Both the position numbers and the translations under genes were made by a program. Positions 1 to 8,007 of a stretch of 33,819 nt of DNA are shown here, one piece after another. Source of the DNA: Thermoproteota archaeon. Its GTDB lineage: Archaea > Thermoproteota > Thermoprotei_A > Sulfolobales > Ignisphaeraceae. The stretch is taken from contig JAADCV010000103.1 in assembly GCA_013154235.1 (NCBI GenBank), positions 1 to 33,819 of the forward strand. Reading direction: 5' to 3'. How positions within the stretch are numbered: the stretch's first letter is position 1; each line of letters begins with the position of its first letter. The notes under the pieces are model-generated. The model did no database searches and was not told where the DNA came from. It saw nothing but the letters and a program-made list of their open reading frames with translations.

Positions 1-2
1 AC

Positions 3-746
3 TACCTAGCAAAGAAGGGCATACTAGCAGTCAGAAGAGTCAAGAGAAGCGACATGGAGAAACTAGAGAAAGCAACAGGAGGAAGAATAGTGACTAGCAT
101 AAGAGACTTGACGGAGAAGGACCTAGGGCACTGCGAGCTCGTTGAGGAGAGAAGGGTAGGTAACGATAAGATGGTGTTCGTTGAGCGCTGTAAGAATCCG
201 AAGGCTGCAACCATACTGCTGAGAGGAGCTAACGATATGCTGCTAGACGAGGTCGAGAGAAGCCTTAACGATGCACTACATGCTGTCAGAAACATACTGA
301 GGGAGCCCAAGATCGTGCCTGGAGGCGGAGCCATAGAGGTAGAGATAGCAATGAGAATAAGGAAGTATGCCGAGACCATAGGAGGTAGAGAGCAGCTCGC
401 AATCCTAGCATTCGCTGACGCCCTAGAGGAGATACCCGCAATACTTGCGCAGACCGCGGGCATGGACACGCTACAGACAATAATGGATCTGAGGAAGCTA
501 CATGCTGAAGGTAAAGTAGCGGCTGGAGTAGACGTTATCAACGGAAAGATCTCTGAGGACATGTTCTCGATAAATGTCGTTGAGCCAGCAATCGTCAAGA
601 AGCAGGTGATAAAGAGCGCTACTGAGGCTGCGACAACCATACTGAAGATCGATGACGTAATAGCGGCTGCGCCAAAGAGAGAGGAGGAAGAGAAGAAGGG
701 CAAGAAGAAGGAGGAAGAGGAGGAAGAGAAGACTACTGAGTTCTAG
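3..746 (+). CDS. Thermosome (group II chaperonin) subunit, 5' truncated by window
   Basis: ATP-dependent cytosolic protein-folding chaperonin of the CCT/TCP-1 family. The reading frame is open from base 3, upstream of the first ATG at 54, so the gene enters from outside the window and only the C-terminal half, about 247 residues, is seen. Recognisable family segments are the [14 protein letters not shown] apical-domain stretch, [12 protein letters not shown], the intermediate and equatorial stretch [17 protein letters not shown], and [19 protein letters not shown] followed by [10 protein letters not shown]. The ATP-binding GDGTT motif lies outside. The C-terminus is a long Glu/Lys-rich tail ending in TTEF rather than a Gly-Gly-Met repeat. 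A T-rich stretch (764-769) after the stop may be the terminator. Which paralogue (alpha, beta or gamma) cannot be told. Confidence 0.95.
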   Translation, partial: YLAKKGILAVRRVKRSDMEKLEKATGGRIVTSIRDLTEKDLGHCELVEERRVGNDKMVFVERCKNPKAATILLRGANDMLLDEVERSLNDALHAVRNILREPKIVPGGGAIEVEIAMRIRKYAETIGGREQLAILAFADALEEIPAILAQTAGMDTLQTIMDLRKLHAEGKVAAGVDVINGKISEDMFSINVVEPAIVKKQVIKSATEAATTILKIDDVIAAAPKREEEEKKGKKKEEEEEEKTTEF

Positions 747-837
747 CGCTCTCTCTACGCGACCGTTTTTACACCTCTAGAGGATTATATCAAAAGTTTT
801 TAGTTTTAGCGTAGCGAAAGCGCGTCTGGTGCGCTTC

Positions 838-1176
838 ATGAGCAGCTCTAAGAGGATCGTTACTACCGTTGACGATATTGTCATTGGGCCAAAGAGGCTC
901 ACTAAGTACGAGCGTGCTCGCATAATAGCTGCTAGGGCTCTGCAGCTAGCTCTAGGAGCTTATCCCTTGATAGACATTTCTGAGCTTAGCACAAGAGATC
1001 CTGTGATTATTGCTGAGCGAGAGCTAGAGGAGGGCGTGCTACCTATTCTTATAAGGCGCGAGAAGCCCAACGGCGAGTACCAGCTTATTCCCGTAAAGGT
1101 TCTTGTTGAGCATGAAAAACCTCTAAGAGATTCTCGTAGGGAATTAGTCAAGAAGCTTTTCCGCCTAGAGAGCTAG
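838..1176 (+). CDS. rpoK: DNA-directed RNA polymerase subunit K (Rpo6/RpoK)
   Basis: Small archaeal homologue of eukaryotic Rpb6 and bacterial omega, which stabilises the RNA polymerase core by clamping the largest subunit. The family core is clear: TKYERARIIAARALQLALGA, followed by DPVIIAERELEEGVLPILIRR. I chose the ATG at 838 because a GGTG Shine-Dalgarno element (828-831) sits six bases upstream; an in-frame GTG at 829 is the alternative and would add three residues. A TATA-like stretch (ATTATATC, near 785-792) lies upstream, so the gene probably has its own promoter after the thermosome gene. Length (112 aa) is slightly above the usual 85-100, because of the N-terminal segment before the core. 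topA starts 25 bases downstream on the same strand. Confidence 0.95.
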   Translation: MSSSKRIVTTVDDIVIGPKRLTKYERARIIAARALQLALGAYPLIDISELSTRDPVIIAERELEEGVLPILIRREKPNGEYQLIPVKVLVEHEKPLRDSRRELVKKLFRLES

Positions 1177-1200
1177 TACATGTAGGGATCGGGGCTCTTC

Positions 1201-3258
1201 GTGGACCTACCGCAGCGATTCACATTAGTAATAGCTGAGAAGCCTAGAGCCGCTGAGAAGATTGCTCATGCTATTGCTGCTAGAGGGTTCTGCAGACGCA
1301 TAAGGATCTCTGGCGTCCCCATATGGATTGTATGCAAGAGCTCTGTAAGTTCACTATCACCACCTGTAGTAGTAGCGTCAGCTGCTGGCCATCTCTTTTC
1401 CCTGTACACTGATGAACGAGGATATCCGGTGTTCTCTTGTCGCTGGGTTCCACGCTATATTGCAGAGCCCAGTGCTAGACACACAAGGAGGTTTCTTTCC
1501 GTACTTAAACGTATTTGCCCTCGCGCGCTTCTGTACGTAAACGCATGCGACTACGATATCGAGGGCTCGCTAATAGGCTACCTCATCATAAAGTTCCTAG
1601 GTGACGAACGACGAGCAAAGAGAGCGAAGTTCTCGAGCCTAACGGCAACCGAAATAAGGAGCTCCTTCGCTAAGCTCGAGCCACTAGACCGAGAAATGGC
1701 TGAGGCAGGAGAATGCAGACACATACTGGACTGGTTATGGGGGATAAACGTATCTAGAGCATTAATGGATGTATTTAGATCATCGTTCCGCAAGCGACAA
1801 GTCCTTAGCGCTGGCCGCGTCCAGAGTCCTACGCTAATTCACGCTGTGGAGATAGATCTCGAACGAAAGCTCTTTATTCCAATACCAAAGCTCTATCCCT
1901 ACGTGCGAGTTAGGATAGGGACTTCTCTATATACATTAGAGCTTGACGACGAGCCCTTCTCCTCTAAAAGAGAAGCCATAGAGTTTGCTAAAAAGGCTAG
2001 AGAACAAGGGTACGCGCACGTAATCAACGTTGATAGTAAGGTTGAGAGGATATCGCCTCCGCCACCCTTTAACCTCCCTGACTTGCAGGCTGAAGCCTCT
2101 CGACTGCTAAAGCTGAGCCCCTATACCACGCAGAAAATAGCCGAGGATCTATACCTAGATGCGCTAATTAGCTACCCTAGAACGAATAGCCAGCGTCTTC
2201 CTCCTACACTAGATAACAAGTCCATAGTAGCTAAACTGTCCCGTTATAGCCCTATCTCGAGCCTAGCTAGAAAGCTCTTGGCAGAAACCCGAGGTGTGCT
2301 TAAGCCACACAACGGGCCTAAGACAGATCCAGCTCACCCTGCGATATACCCTACGGGTGAGATACCTACTAAGCCACTTCCGCGAAACCATTCTAGATTG
2401 TTCGAGCTCATTATACGCCGATACCTAGCAACATTTTCCAGTGACGCTATCATAAAGCTAGTCACAGCAAGGATCGAAGTAGCGGGTAAAAGGTTTAAGT
2501 TAAGTGGGGTAAGAATCGTGCGCAAAGGATGGTATGAATACTATCCGTATCACTGCCCGCAGGAGAAAATAATCCCCGCGTTGAAACCCGGCGACAAACT
2601 ATCAATAGCCACCGTTTCAATAAGGGTTCGCTATACAAAGCCTCCCCACAGAATAACTAGGCTAGGTCTAGTTAAATGGATGGAGGAGCAGGATATAGGT
2701 ACAGAGAGTACACGAGCTGAAATAGTTGAGACCTTGTATAGACGAGGATACATAGTCTCTAGAAGAGGCTGCGCAGAGGTAACAGATCTAGGGATAGCTG
2801 TTGCAATGGTCCTAAAGAAATTCGTTCCTGACTTAACAAGTGTTGAGCTAACTAGAAGATTTGAAAGAATGCTAAGAGCCATTCAATCTAGGCAAACGCG
2901 ATGCTCGAAAATCGTAGAAGAAGCAAAGAACATCCTTACGCGCTATCTAGCGCAGTTCCTTAAGAACGGCGATAGTGTAGCAAGGGAGTTCCGGATGTAT
3001 CTAGAGCTGAACGATAACGAACCCACATGTAGTATTTGCAAAAGACTAGTCTATCGTGACTCTCTATGCATATTTCACTACGAGGCGAGTAGGAGGCTCA
3101 ACGAAGCTTACAAACTTTGGTTCGAGGCAGGGTTTAGCTTTGATCAATATATCCAGAAGCTCCTTAAGCTCTCATCGACTGGAAGGTTTGTTAAAGAGGT
3201 TGCAGTGTATATCGCTCGCAAGGGTAAGAGAAGCTTGCTATCCGATGCAGGGAGATAG
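1201..3258 (+). CDS. topA: DNA topoisomerase I, type IA
   Basis: Type IA topoisomerase that relaxes negatively supercoiled DNA through a 5'-phosphotyrosine intermediate. The Toprim domain is at the N-terminus (TLVIAEKP at residues 8-15; acidic Asp117 and Asp119 in YVNACDYDIEG). The conserved LSAGRVQSPT lies near residue 202, and the catalytic Tyr325 is in LISYPRTNS. A domain with WMEEQDIGTESTRAEIVETL follows. The C-terminus carries a short Cys/His cluster (CSICKRLVYRDSLCIFH) that could be a single zinc finger, fewer than the several fingers of bacterial TopA. The length of 685 aa fits crenarchaeal TopIII-like enzymes. The start is GTG at 1201, with a G-rich leader before it. Its last 21 bases overlap the convergent signal peptidase gene. 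Confidence 0.95.
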   Translation: MDLPQRFTLVIAEKPRAAEKIAHAIAARGFCRRIRISGVPIWIVCKSSVSSLSPPVVVASAAGHLFSLYTDERGYPVFSCRWVPRYIAEPSARHTRRFLSVLKRICPRALLYVNACDYDIEGSLIGYLIIKFLGDERRAKRAKFSSLTATEIRSSFAKLEPLDREMAEAGECRHILDWLWGINVSRALMDVFRSSFRKRQVLSAGRVQSPTLIHAVEIDLERKLFIPIPKLYPYVRVRIGTSLYTLELDDEPFSSKREAIEFAKKAREQGYAHVINVDSKVERISPPPPFNLPDLQAEASRLLKLSPYTTQKIAEDLYLDALISYPRTNSQRLPPTLDNKSIVAKLSRYSPISSLARKLLAETRGVLKPHNGPKTDPAHPAIYPTGEIPTKPLPRNHSRLFELIIRRYLATFSSDAIIKLVTARIEVAGKRFKLSGVRIVRKGWYEYYPYHCPQEKIIPALKPGDKLSIATVSIRVRYTKPPHRITRLGLVKWMEEQDIGTESTRAEIVETLYRRGYIVSRRGCAEVTDLGIAVAMVLKKFVPDLTSVELTRRFERMLRAIQSRQTRCSKIVEEAKNILTRYLAQFLKNGDSVAREFRMYLELNDNEPTCSICKRLVYRDSLCIFHYEASRRLNEAYKLWFEAGFSFDQYIQKLLKLSSTGRFVKEVAVYIARKGKRSLLSDAGR

Positions 3259-3756
3259 CCCAAATATCTTTACAACAGCATCGTGCACTTGCAGCACTAC
3301 TCCAACGATATCGCTTCTAGGTAAGCCACGTAGACACTCGTAGACTTGCTGAGCAACATCCTTGTTAAGTACATGCACCGACCTTACTCGACAGCCTACG
3401 GATTTCATAACCGCAATGTCCTCAGGATCTATGATGGGGTCGTTATCTCCCTTGGTCACATAGAGTTTTTGGCCGTTACTACAGTCTATAATTGCAACGA
3501 CTCGATGTATAACGTACTCACCAACATCGTTTACATATACAATAACTTGACCAAGCTTAGGTCTCTCGTCTAAGGGATTAATTATGACTATGTCGCCCGT
3601 GTGCAGCAGTGGCTCCATGCTTATGCCCTTGACTACCGCAACTATGGGCTTATGAAAGATGTACCCGCTAATGTTAATGAGTAGAAGCGCTATGACAAGT
3701 GCAATTACAACGCCATCCACAACCTTGTACAGGAGCTCCTTACGCAAAAACTTCAC
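3238..3756 (-). CDS. Signal peptidase I (Sec11-like)
   Basis: Membrane-bound serine protease that removes signal peptides from exported proteins. An N-terminal transmembrane segment (about residues 13-33) is followed by the catalytic Ser46 in KGISMEPLL. The His84 in VIHRV (where bacterial enzymes have Lys) makes this the archaeal/ER Sec11 type. An Asp box, TKGDNDP with Asp106, follows. A C-terminal hydrophobic second anchor is not obvious. The GTG start overlaps the TGA stop of the upstream zinc-ribbon gene (GTGA), so the two form an operon with translational coupling. The 3' end overlaps topA by 21 bases in convergent orientation. 172 aa is normal for the family. Confidence 0.92.
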   Translation of the reverse strand: MKFLRKELLYKVVDGVVIALVIALLLINISGYIFHKPIVAVVKGISMEPLLHTGDIVIINPLDERPKLGQVIVYVNDVGEYVIHRVVAIIDCSNGQKLYVTKGDNDPIIDPEDIAVMKSVGCRVRSVHVLNKDVAQQVYECLRGLPRSDIVGVVLQVHDAVVKIFGLSPCIG

Positions 3757-4061
3757 TCCTCGGAAGATAGTATCTCGTCTATGGACAGCTCTATTACTTT
3801 ACCCTCTCTCTTAGGCGCCTCGCCTCCACCCAAACTAACCTTACCTCTAGCACCCTCGACCTCCACTCCTTCAGCACCTACTTTTAGCTTCGACACTACT
3901 CCTCTCCATTTGTATCCACACGAGGGGCACTCAAAGATCCCCATAACAGTTACGGTTATGCGCCCCTTCTTATCGGGAAGCGGCGCCGTTAGCTGCCACG
4001 TTTTCTTCGGCGACTCAACCACGGTACCGCACTTGGGGCACTGGAAGCGCTTCTTCGCCAA
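3753..4061 (-). CDS. Zinc-ribbon protein, conserved crenarchaeal, function unknown
   Basis: Small protein with two CxxC knuckles (CPKCG near residue 9 and CPSCG near residue 38), forming one zinc ribbon. A basic/beta region and an acidic tail ending IDEILSSEE follow. I do not recognise a named family. The layout recalls crenarchaeal transcription- or chromatin-associated zinc ribbons, but that is inference. The open frame runs back to 4208, which would collide with the divergent enolase start. The TTG at 4061 fits better: an AGGTG element (4070-4074) lies eight bases upstream and a TATA element (4096-4103) about 26 bases before the expected transcript start. Its stop overlaps the start of the signal peptidase gene, so they are co-transcribed. 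Confidence 0.75.
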   Translation of the reverse strand: MAKKRFQCPKCGTVVESPKKTWQLTAPLPDKKGRITVTVMGIFECPSCGYKWRGVVSKLKVGAEGVEVEGARGKVSLGGGEAPKREGKVIELSIDEILSSEE

Positions 4062-4095
4062 GAGCTCTACACCTAGATAACACTTCGCAGCGTGA

Positions 4096-4104
4096 GCTAT
4101 ATTT
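4096..4104. promoter_or_regulatory. Shared TATA-like element between zinc-ribbon and enolase genes
   Basis: CTATATTT on the forward strand reads AAATATAG on the reverse strand. It lies about 28-30 bases before the probable enolase transcript start and about 26 before the expected start of the reverse transcript. One element may therefore serve both divergent genes. This is positional inference; no transcript data are available. Confidence 0.45.
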
Positions 4105-4138
4105 CTCTTAGTAACGCAATATACTGGCGGTGGGTCAC

Positions 4139-5443
4139 ATGGTAGAGAATCCGTTTCTAATAAGGTCCGTTGATGCGCTACAGGTTCTGGACTCCAGAGG
4201 CGATCCAACGGTTGAGGTTATCGTCGTTACTGCAGGAGGCGGCATTGGAAGGGCAATAGCTCCAGCTGGAGCCTCTAAGGGTAAGTATGAAGCTGTAGAG
4301 CTCAGAGATAACGATCCTAAGAAGTACTGCGGTAGGAGCGTTCTCAAGGCTGTCGAGAACGTGAGGCACTTCCTAGGACCAGCTATACAGGGCTTAGATT
4401 CTAGGAAGCAGAGGGAGATAGATAGAACTCTCAGGGAAGTTGATGGAACTAAGAACAAGTCTAAGATGGGAGCAAACGCAATGATAGCTACTAGTCTAGC
4501 AGTAGCTAAGGCGGCAGCAGAGACAGCAAAGCTACCACTATTCCTGTACCTAGGGGGTGCAAAGAGTAGAACCCTTCCAATACCAATGCTTAACATAATA
4601 AATGGTGGCGCGCATGCAGGAAACGAGCTTGCTGTGCAAGAGTTTCTGATAGTGCCTCACAATTTCGATAGCTTCTCCGAAGCGCTTCGCGCTGCTGTAG
4701 AGACGTACAAGAACCTAAAGAAGTACCTTAAGGAAAAGTATGGCGCTCAAGCAATAAACGTTGGTGATGAAGGAGGCTTCGCCCCACCAATGAAGATGAC
4801 GGCCGAAGCGATCGAGGCACTGATACAGGCTATAAAGATGGCTGGCTACGAGCCAGGAGAGGACATCGCTATCGCCCTCGACGCTGCAGCTAGCCACTTC
4901 TATGACGAGGAGAAGAATGTCTATAGAATAGATGGTAGGGAGCTCACTCCTGAGGCACTACGCAAGTACTGGCTAGAGCTAATCGAGAGGTATCCCATAG
5001 TAAGCATCGAGGATCCGTTCCACGAGGAAGCGTTCCAAGACTTCGCGCTTCTAACCAAGGAGCTACGCGGCAGAGTTCTAGTAATAGGAGATGACATAGT
5101 TGTTACCAACGTCGAGAGGCTTAGGAAAGCCCTAGAGATGGAGGCTCTTACGGGCGTGATAGTGAAGCCCAATCAGATAGGCACTCTAAGCGAGACTCTC
5201 GATTTCGTAGACGAAGCTAAGTCGAGAGGCATATACACCGTAATAAGCCACAGGAGCGGAGAAACCGAAGATACCACAATAGCACACCTAGCTGTAGCTG
5301 TAAGCAGCCAGTTCATAAAGACGGGAGCACCGGCTAGAGGCGAGCGCACCGCCAAGTACAACGAACTTCTCAGAATAGAGCACAGGCTAGGCGATGATGC
5401 GCTATACATGGGAACACTGGTGAAGCTCGGCAACGTGAAGTAA
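4139..5443 (+). CDS. eno: Enolase (phosphopyruvate hydratase)
   Basis: Glycolytic/gluconeogenic enzyme converting 2-phosphoglycerate to phosphoenolpyruvate, using magnesium. The N-terminal LDSRGDPTVEV and ASKGKYEAVELRD are diagnostic. Metal ligands and catalytic residues lie in IALDAAASHFY, SIEDPFHEE, VIGDDIVVTN and VKPNQIGT, with the C-terminal signature SHRSGETEDTTIAHLAV. The protein is full length (about 434 aa). The ATG at 4139 is preceded by GGTG with six-base spacing; an in-frame GTG at 4130 would add three residues. It is divergent from the zinc-ribbon/signal peptidase pair. ppdK, in the same window, makes or consumes the same product, phosphoenolpyruvate. A guide RNA is encoded antisense immediately after the stop. 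Confidence 0.97.
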   Translation: MVENPFLIRSVDALQVLDSRGDPTVEVIVVTAGGGIGRAIAPAGASKGKYEAVELRDNDPKKYCGRSVLKAVENVRHFLGPAIQGLDSRKQREIDRTLREVDGTKNKSKMGANAMIATSLAVAKAAAETAKLPLFLYLGGAKSRTLPIPMLNIINGGAHAGNELAVQEFLIVPHNFDSFSEALRAAVETYKNLKKYLKEKYGAQAINVGDEGGFAPPMKMTAEAIEALIQAIKMAGYEPGEDIAIALDAAASHFYDEEKNVYRIDGRELTPEALRKYWLELIERYPIVSIEDPFHEEAFQDFALLTKELRGRVLVIGDDIVVTNVERLRKALEMEALTGVIVKPNQIGTLSETLDFVDEAKSRGIYTVISHRSGETEDTTIAHLAVAVSSQFIKTGAPARGERTAKYNELLRIEHRLGDDALYMGTLVKLGNVK

Positions 5444-5499
5444 AATCAGACACGGGTTCACACATCATCTTTTCAGCAGCGCCTCGGCGTCATCACCAG
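5443..5499 (-). ncRNA. Box C/D guide sRNA
   Basis: All four boxes appear in order on the reverse strand: box C GTGATGA (5496-5490), a 13-nt guide CGCCGAGGCGCTG, box D' CTGA (5476-5473), box C' ATGATGT (5468-5462, one base off consensus), a 12-nt guide GTGAACCCGTGT, and box D CTGA (5449-5446). Spacing matches archaeal 2'-O-methylation guides that bind L7Ae, Nop5 and fibrillarin. An A/T-rich promoter-like stretch (5519-5535) lies about 26 bases upstream. The D guide is complementary to ACACGGGUUCAC, which looks like a tRNA T-arm (GGGUUCA), so a tRNA target is possible. The exact ends are estimates. Confidence 0.75.
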
Positions 5500-5561
5500 C
5501 ACACAGTTTTTGAACCCAGTTAAAAAGCTAATTTACGAACTTCAGCGCGGCGGTGAGAAAC

Positions 5562-6728
5562 TTGGTAACTAACTTGCCAGCCGAAGCTAAGGCGAAGTTC
5601 GTCAAGTACATGGAGGCTAAAACGCCAGAGGAGAAGCTTCGAGCCTTACAAGAGTTCCTTTCATCGGTACCTAAGCACAAGGGTACGGAAAACCTACTGC
5701 GTTGGGCTCGAAAGAGGCTAGCTGAACTTCGAGAAGAGGTTGAGGAGCGTCGAAGGAAGAGGACCGGGGGCGGAGGAGTATCGTTTTTCGTGGAAAAGAC
5801 TGGTGCCGCTCAGATAGTGATGCTGGGGTTCACTAATGTTGGTAAGAGCGCTCTCTTACGAGCTCTAACTGGTGCTCGAGCAGAGGTAGCTGATTATCCT
5901 TACACGACTAGGCGGCCTATCCCCGGAGCTCTAAAGTTCGAAGACATAGAGTTCCAGATAGTTGAGGCTCCAGCCATAATACCTAGCGGGGGTGGCTGGA
6001 ACGGACGAGTCATTGGCTTAGCTAAGAACGCTGATGGTCTAATGCTAGTTATCGATGCGTCAAGAGATCCCATTAAGCAGTTCGAGGAACTACATAAGTT
6101 CTTGAAAGAGCACGGCATCCACATAGTGAAGCCCCGAGGATACGCCGTTATAGAGAAGGGCCGCGGCGTCCAAGGTATTCAGATAAGACTCTACGGGAGG
6201 CTGAAGTGCACTGTAAACGATGTTAAGAGGCTCTTAGAGAGCTATCGAATATACAACGCAGTAGTTAAGATTTATGGAGAGGTTGATCTGGATCTCATAG
6301 AAGAGGCTATATTCGAAACAATAACCTATAAGCCCTCCATAGTGATAGTCAACAAGATCGATCTCGTTGGAAAGGAGGCCCTTGCTGAGCTACGGAGAGC
6401 TGTCCCTTCATCAATACCTATCATACCGGCTGCGGCAGCGCGAGGACTAGTAGATAAGAAGCTCATAGGTAGAACCATCTTTGATACTCTAGAACTAATA
6501 AGAGTGTACACAAAGCCCCCTCTAGGGAAACCCTCTGAGAAGCCGCTTGTTCTAAAGCGTGGCTCCACGATACTCGATGTCGCTAAGGCTGTTCACAGCG
6601 AGCTGTATGAGAGGTTCGCTTACGCACGTATATGGGGTCCGTCCGCTAAGTACCCAGGTCAGAGAGTCGGCCTTGATCACGTTGTCGAGGACGGCGATAT
6701 TGTCGAGATAAACACGCGCAAGAAGTGA
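5562..6728 (+). CDS. DRG-family GTPase with TGS domain
   Basis: Developmentally-regulated GTP-binding protein (OBG/DRG class), a translation-associated GTPase thought to act on ribosomes. A helical basic N-terminus (AELREEVEERRRKR) precedes the G domain: G1 GFTNVGKS, switch I with the family hallmark DYPYTTRRPIPG, G3-like region VEAPAIIPSGGG, and G4 NKID. The C-terminal TGS domain (ILDVAKAVHSELYERF, then VEDGDIVEIN) is typical of archaeal DRGs. The classical G3 DxxG reads EAPA in this protein. I prefer TTG at 5562 (protein begins MVTNLPAEAKAK) because GGTGAG ends four bases before it; the longer GTG start at 5553 lies inside that SD element. A TATA-like sequence (about 5519-5526) fits a start near 5549. 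Confidence 0.9.
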   Translation: MVTNLPAEAKAKFVKYMEAKTPEEKLRALQEFLSSVPKHKGTENLLRWARKRLAELREEVEERRRKRTGGGGVSFFVEKTGAAQIVMLGFTNVGKSALLRALTGARAEVADYPYTTRRPIPGALKFEDIEFQIVEAPAIIPSGGGWNGRVIGLAKNADGLMLVIDASRDPIKQFEELHKFLKEHGIHIVKPRGYAVIEKGRGVQGIQIRLYGRLKCTVNDVKRLLESYRIYNAVVKIYGEVDLDLIEEAIFETITYKPSIVIVNKIDLVGKEALAELRRAVPSSIPIIPAAAARGLVDKKLIGRTIFDTLELIRVYTKPPLGKPSEKPLVLKRGSTILDVAKAVHSELYERFAYARIWGPSAKYPGQRVGLDHVVEDGDIVEINTRKK

Positions 6729-6738
6729 CAGCTTTTAC

Positions 6739-6747
6739 CTTATATAC
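6739..6747 (+). promoter_or_regulatory. TATA box for the 6778 gene
   Basis: CTTATATAC lies 32-39 bases before the ATG at 6778 and just after the DRG stop, giving this gene its own promoter with a short leader. Confidence 0.5.
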
Positions 6748-6777
6748 ATCTGCTGCGCAAGTCAGAACCGTGAAACT

Positions 6778-7110
6778 ATGGCTAGAGCTATTAAGTTGGT
6801 GCTCGTAACAGCAAAGCATCTACCTCAACATAGGTACTTCGAGAAGTTGGCAAAAGAGCTCTCCTCCAAGCTAGGAGTAGATCTAGAGATTAGGGAAGAG
6901 GATTACGAGTTTCTATCGAACTATGGACAGAAAGACGAGTTTGGAATGGCTTGGGCGCCACAGCTATTCGTTGTACTAGAGGATGGGTCCGTAAAGATTG
7001 TGCTATCACAGCTACCTATCGATGCAACGACTCTGAAGATAGACTTAGAGAAAGCTAAAGCTGAAGCGCTGGAGAACCTTAAGAAGCTAGGAGTGTCAAT
7101 AGCAGAGTAG
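6778..7110 (+). CDS. Conserved hypothetical protein, possibly thioredoxin-like fold
   Basis: A 110-aa soluble, charged protein of unknown function. The pattern beta (IKLVLVTA), helix (YFEKLAKELSSKL), beta (VDLEIREEDY), then APQLFVVLEDGSVKIVLSQLPID and a C-terminal helix resembles a thioredoxin fold with the cis-proline loop (AWAPQ). There is no CxxC redox pair, so a redox role is not supported. The start ATG is preceded by CGTGA and a TATA box. It stands alone between the DRG gene and a convergent DUF2286 gene. The fold suggestion is inference from residue pattern only. Confidence 0.7.
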   Translation: MARAIKLVLVTAKHLPQHRYFEKLAKELSSKLGVDLEIREEDYEFLSNYGQKDEFGMAWAPQLFVVLEDGSVKIVLSQLPIDATTLKIDLEKAKAEALENLKKLGVSIAE

Positions 7111-7133
7111 CCCGAGATACGTGATGCGTGCCT

Positions 7134-7538
7134 CTATTCTTCGCCACCACTAGTTATCTCTTTTGCTAGCTCTTCTACAGAGCTCTTGACTACATCGTCT
7201 ACGTATGGGGCTACGAGAAACACCTTGGTGTCTCTAAGGTTTCCATCTTCTGTCCATTCATTCTCATAGCTTATAACGTACACAGGTATTGTGAACGTAG
7301 CCATGTTACCCGTTCTCCTTAGATTAAACTTGCTATAACTCTCAAACTGCTGAGGAGTTATAGGTAGCTTCACACTAATGTCGTGATTATGCCGCATTAC
7401 GACGAGATCTGATTTCGTCGGTTCCCACATCTCTAGAACCTTCCGCACAACATCCTTAAGCACTACCGATAGATCACCCTCGACAATCACAGTTTCAACG
7501 ATATTACCATTCTCGGATCTTATTATCAGGATCCTCAT
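7134..7538 (-). CDS. DUF2286-like conserved crenarchaeal protein
   Basis: A 134-aa protein I match, from memory, to the crenarchaeal DUF2286 family, whose function is unknown. The segments supporting this are the N-terminal MRILIIRSENG, the central EMWEPTKSDLVVMRHN, KLPITPQQFESY, VYVISYENEW and VFLVAPYVDD. It is soluble, alpha/beta, without transmembrane segments or cysteines. The ATG at 7538 has no obvious SD. A TATA-like GTATATTT stretch about 28 bases upstream (7566-7573) suggests a leaderless transcript. It converges on the 6778 gene with a 23-base gap. Confidence 0.75.
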   Translation of the reverse strand: MRILIIRSENGNIVETVIVEGDLSVVLKDVVRKVLEMWEPTKSDLVVMRHNHDISVKLPITPQQFESYSKFNLRRTGNMATFTIPVYVISYENEWTEDGNLRDTKVFLVAPYVDDVVKSSVEELAKEITSGGEE

Positions 7539-7609
7539 ATCATAGCACCACAGGCATCCAAGGAAATATACGTTTTTGATTGGCGTTAAAAACTATGTCG
7601 ATCCATCGC

Positions 7610-7855
7610 TCAGGGTATGACTATCGCTAAGACTATCAGAGCTACTCCCGTTAGTGCAAGCATTGCTACAAACTTCCGCACAGGCATGTAAGCTATCGCC
7701 TTAATCGCTCTATACAGAGCCATCCCTCCATACACAGCTCCAAGGAATAGCAGTATTGCTATGCCTACCCACGCTAGCACCGGAGATATACCGTGGAGGG
7801 AGGCGAGACTACCCCTTATCCAGTTGATGAATCCCTCGACAACCTCCAGCCCCAT
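7610..7855 (-). CDS. Small two-helix membrane protein (VirB2/CedA1-like topology)
   Basis: An 81-aa protein with two hydrophobic helices (about residues 27-52 and 62-81) joined by a short positively charged loop (KAIAYMPVRK), after an amphipathic N-terminus. This topology, and the small size, resemble VirB2/TrbC pilins and the archaeal Ced/Ted DNA-import pilins (CedA1, TedC), but I cannot confirm homology. The protein could equally be an unrelated membrane subunit. ATG at 7855 is favoured over TTG at 7861. A good TATA (ACGATATAAAC, 7891-7901, reverse) lies upstream. The gene is transcribed in the same direction as polB1, with a guide RNA on the other strand between them. Confidence 0.7.
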   Translation of the reverse strand: MGLEVVEGFINWIRGSLASLHGISPVLAWVGIAILLFLGAVYGGMALYRAIKAIAYMPVRKFVAMLALTGVALIVLAIVIP

Positions 7856-7907
7856 GATCAACCCCGCGAAACAGACTATAGGTGGTGATTACGATATAAA
7901 CACGGAG

Positions 7908-7963
7908 AGGTATGATGAAGGTTAAAAGCGCTGAGAGGTGATGACGAGCCTGCCACTGATGCT
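7908..7963 (+). ncRNA. Box C/D guide sRNA
   Basis: Near-perfect archaeal guide RNA: box C ATGATGA (7912-7918), 12-nt guide AGGTTAAAAGCG, box D' CTGA (7931-7934), three-base spacer, box C' GTGATGA (7938-7944), 11-nt guide CGAGCCTGCCA, box D CTGA (7956-7959). By the D+5 rule the first guide would methylate the second U of GCUUUUAACC, which looks like the anticodon loop of tRNA-Lys(UUU) at wobble U34. The second would methylate A in UGGCAGGCU. Targets are predictions only. It lies between the polB1 3' end and the small membrane-protein gene, opposite to both. A weak TATA-like ACTATAGG (7875-7882) is a possible promoter. Confidence 0.85.
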
Positions 7964-8007
7964 TCCTACGCTGCAACACGTAGCTGGCAATTGATCACGT
8001 ACCATCC

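Noticed and set aside
3753-4208. Full-length 151-aa version of the zinc-ribbon protein
   Set aside because: The extra N-terminus would overlap the divergent enolase start and its promoter, and contains no family-like sequence; the TTG at 4061 has proper signals.
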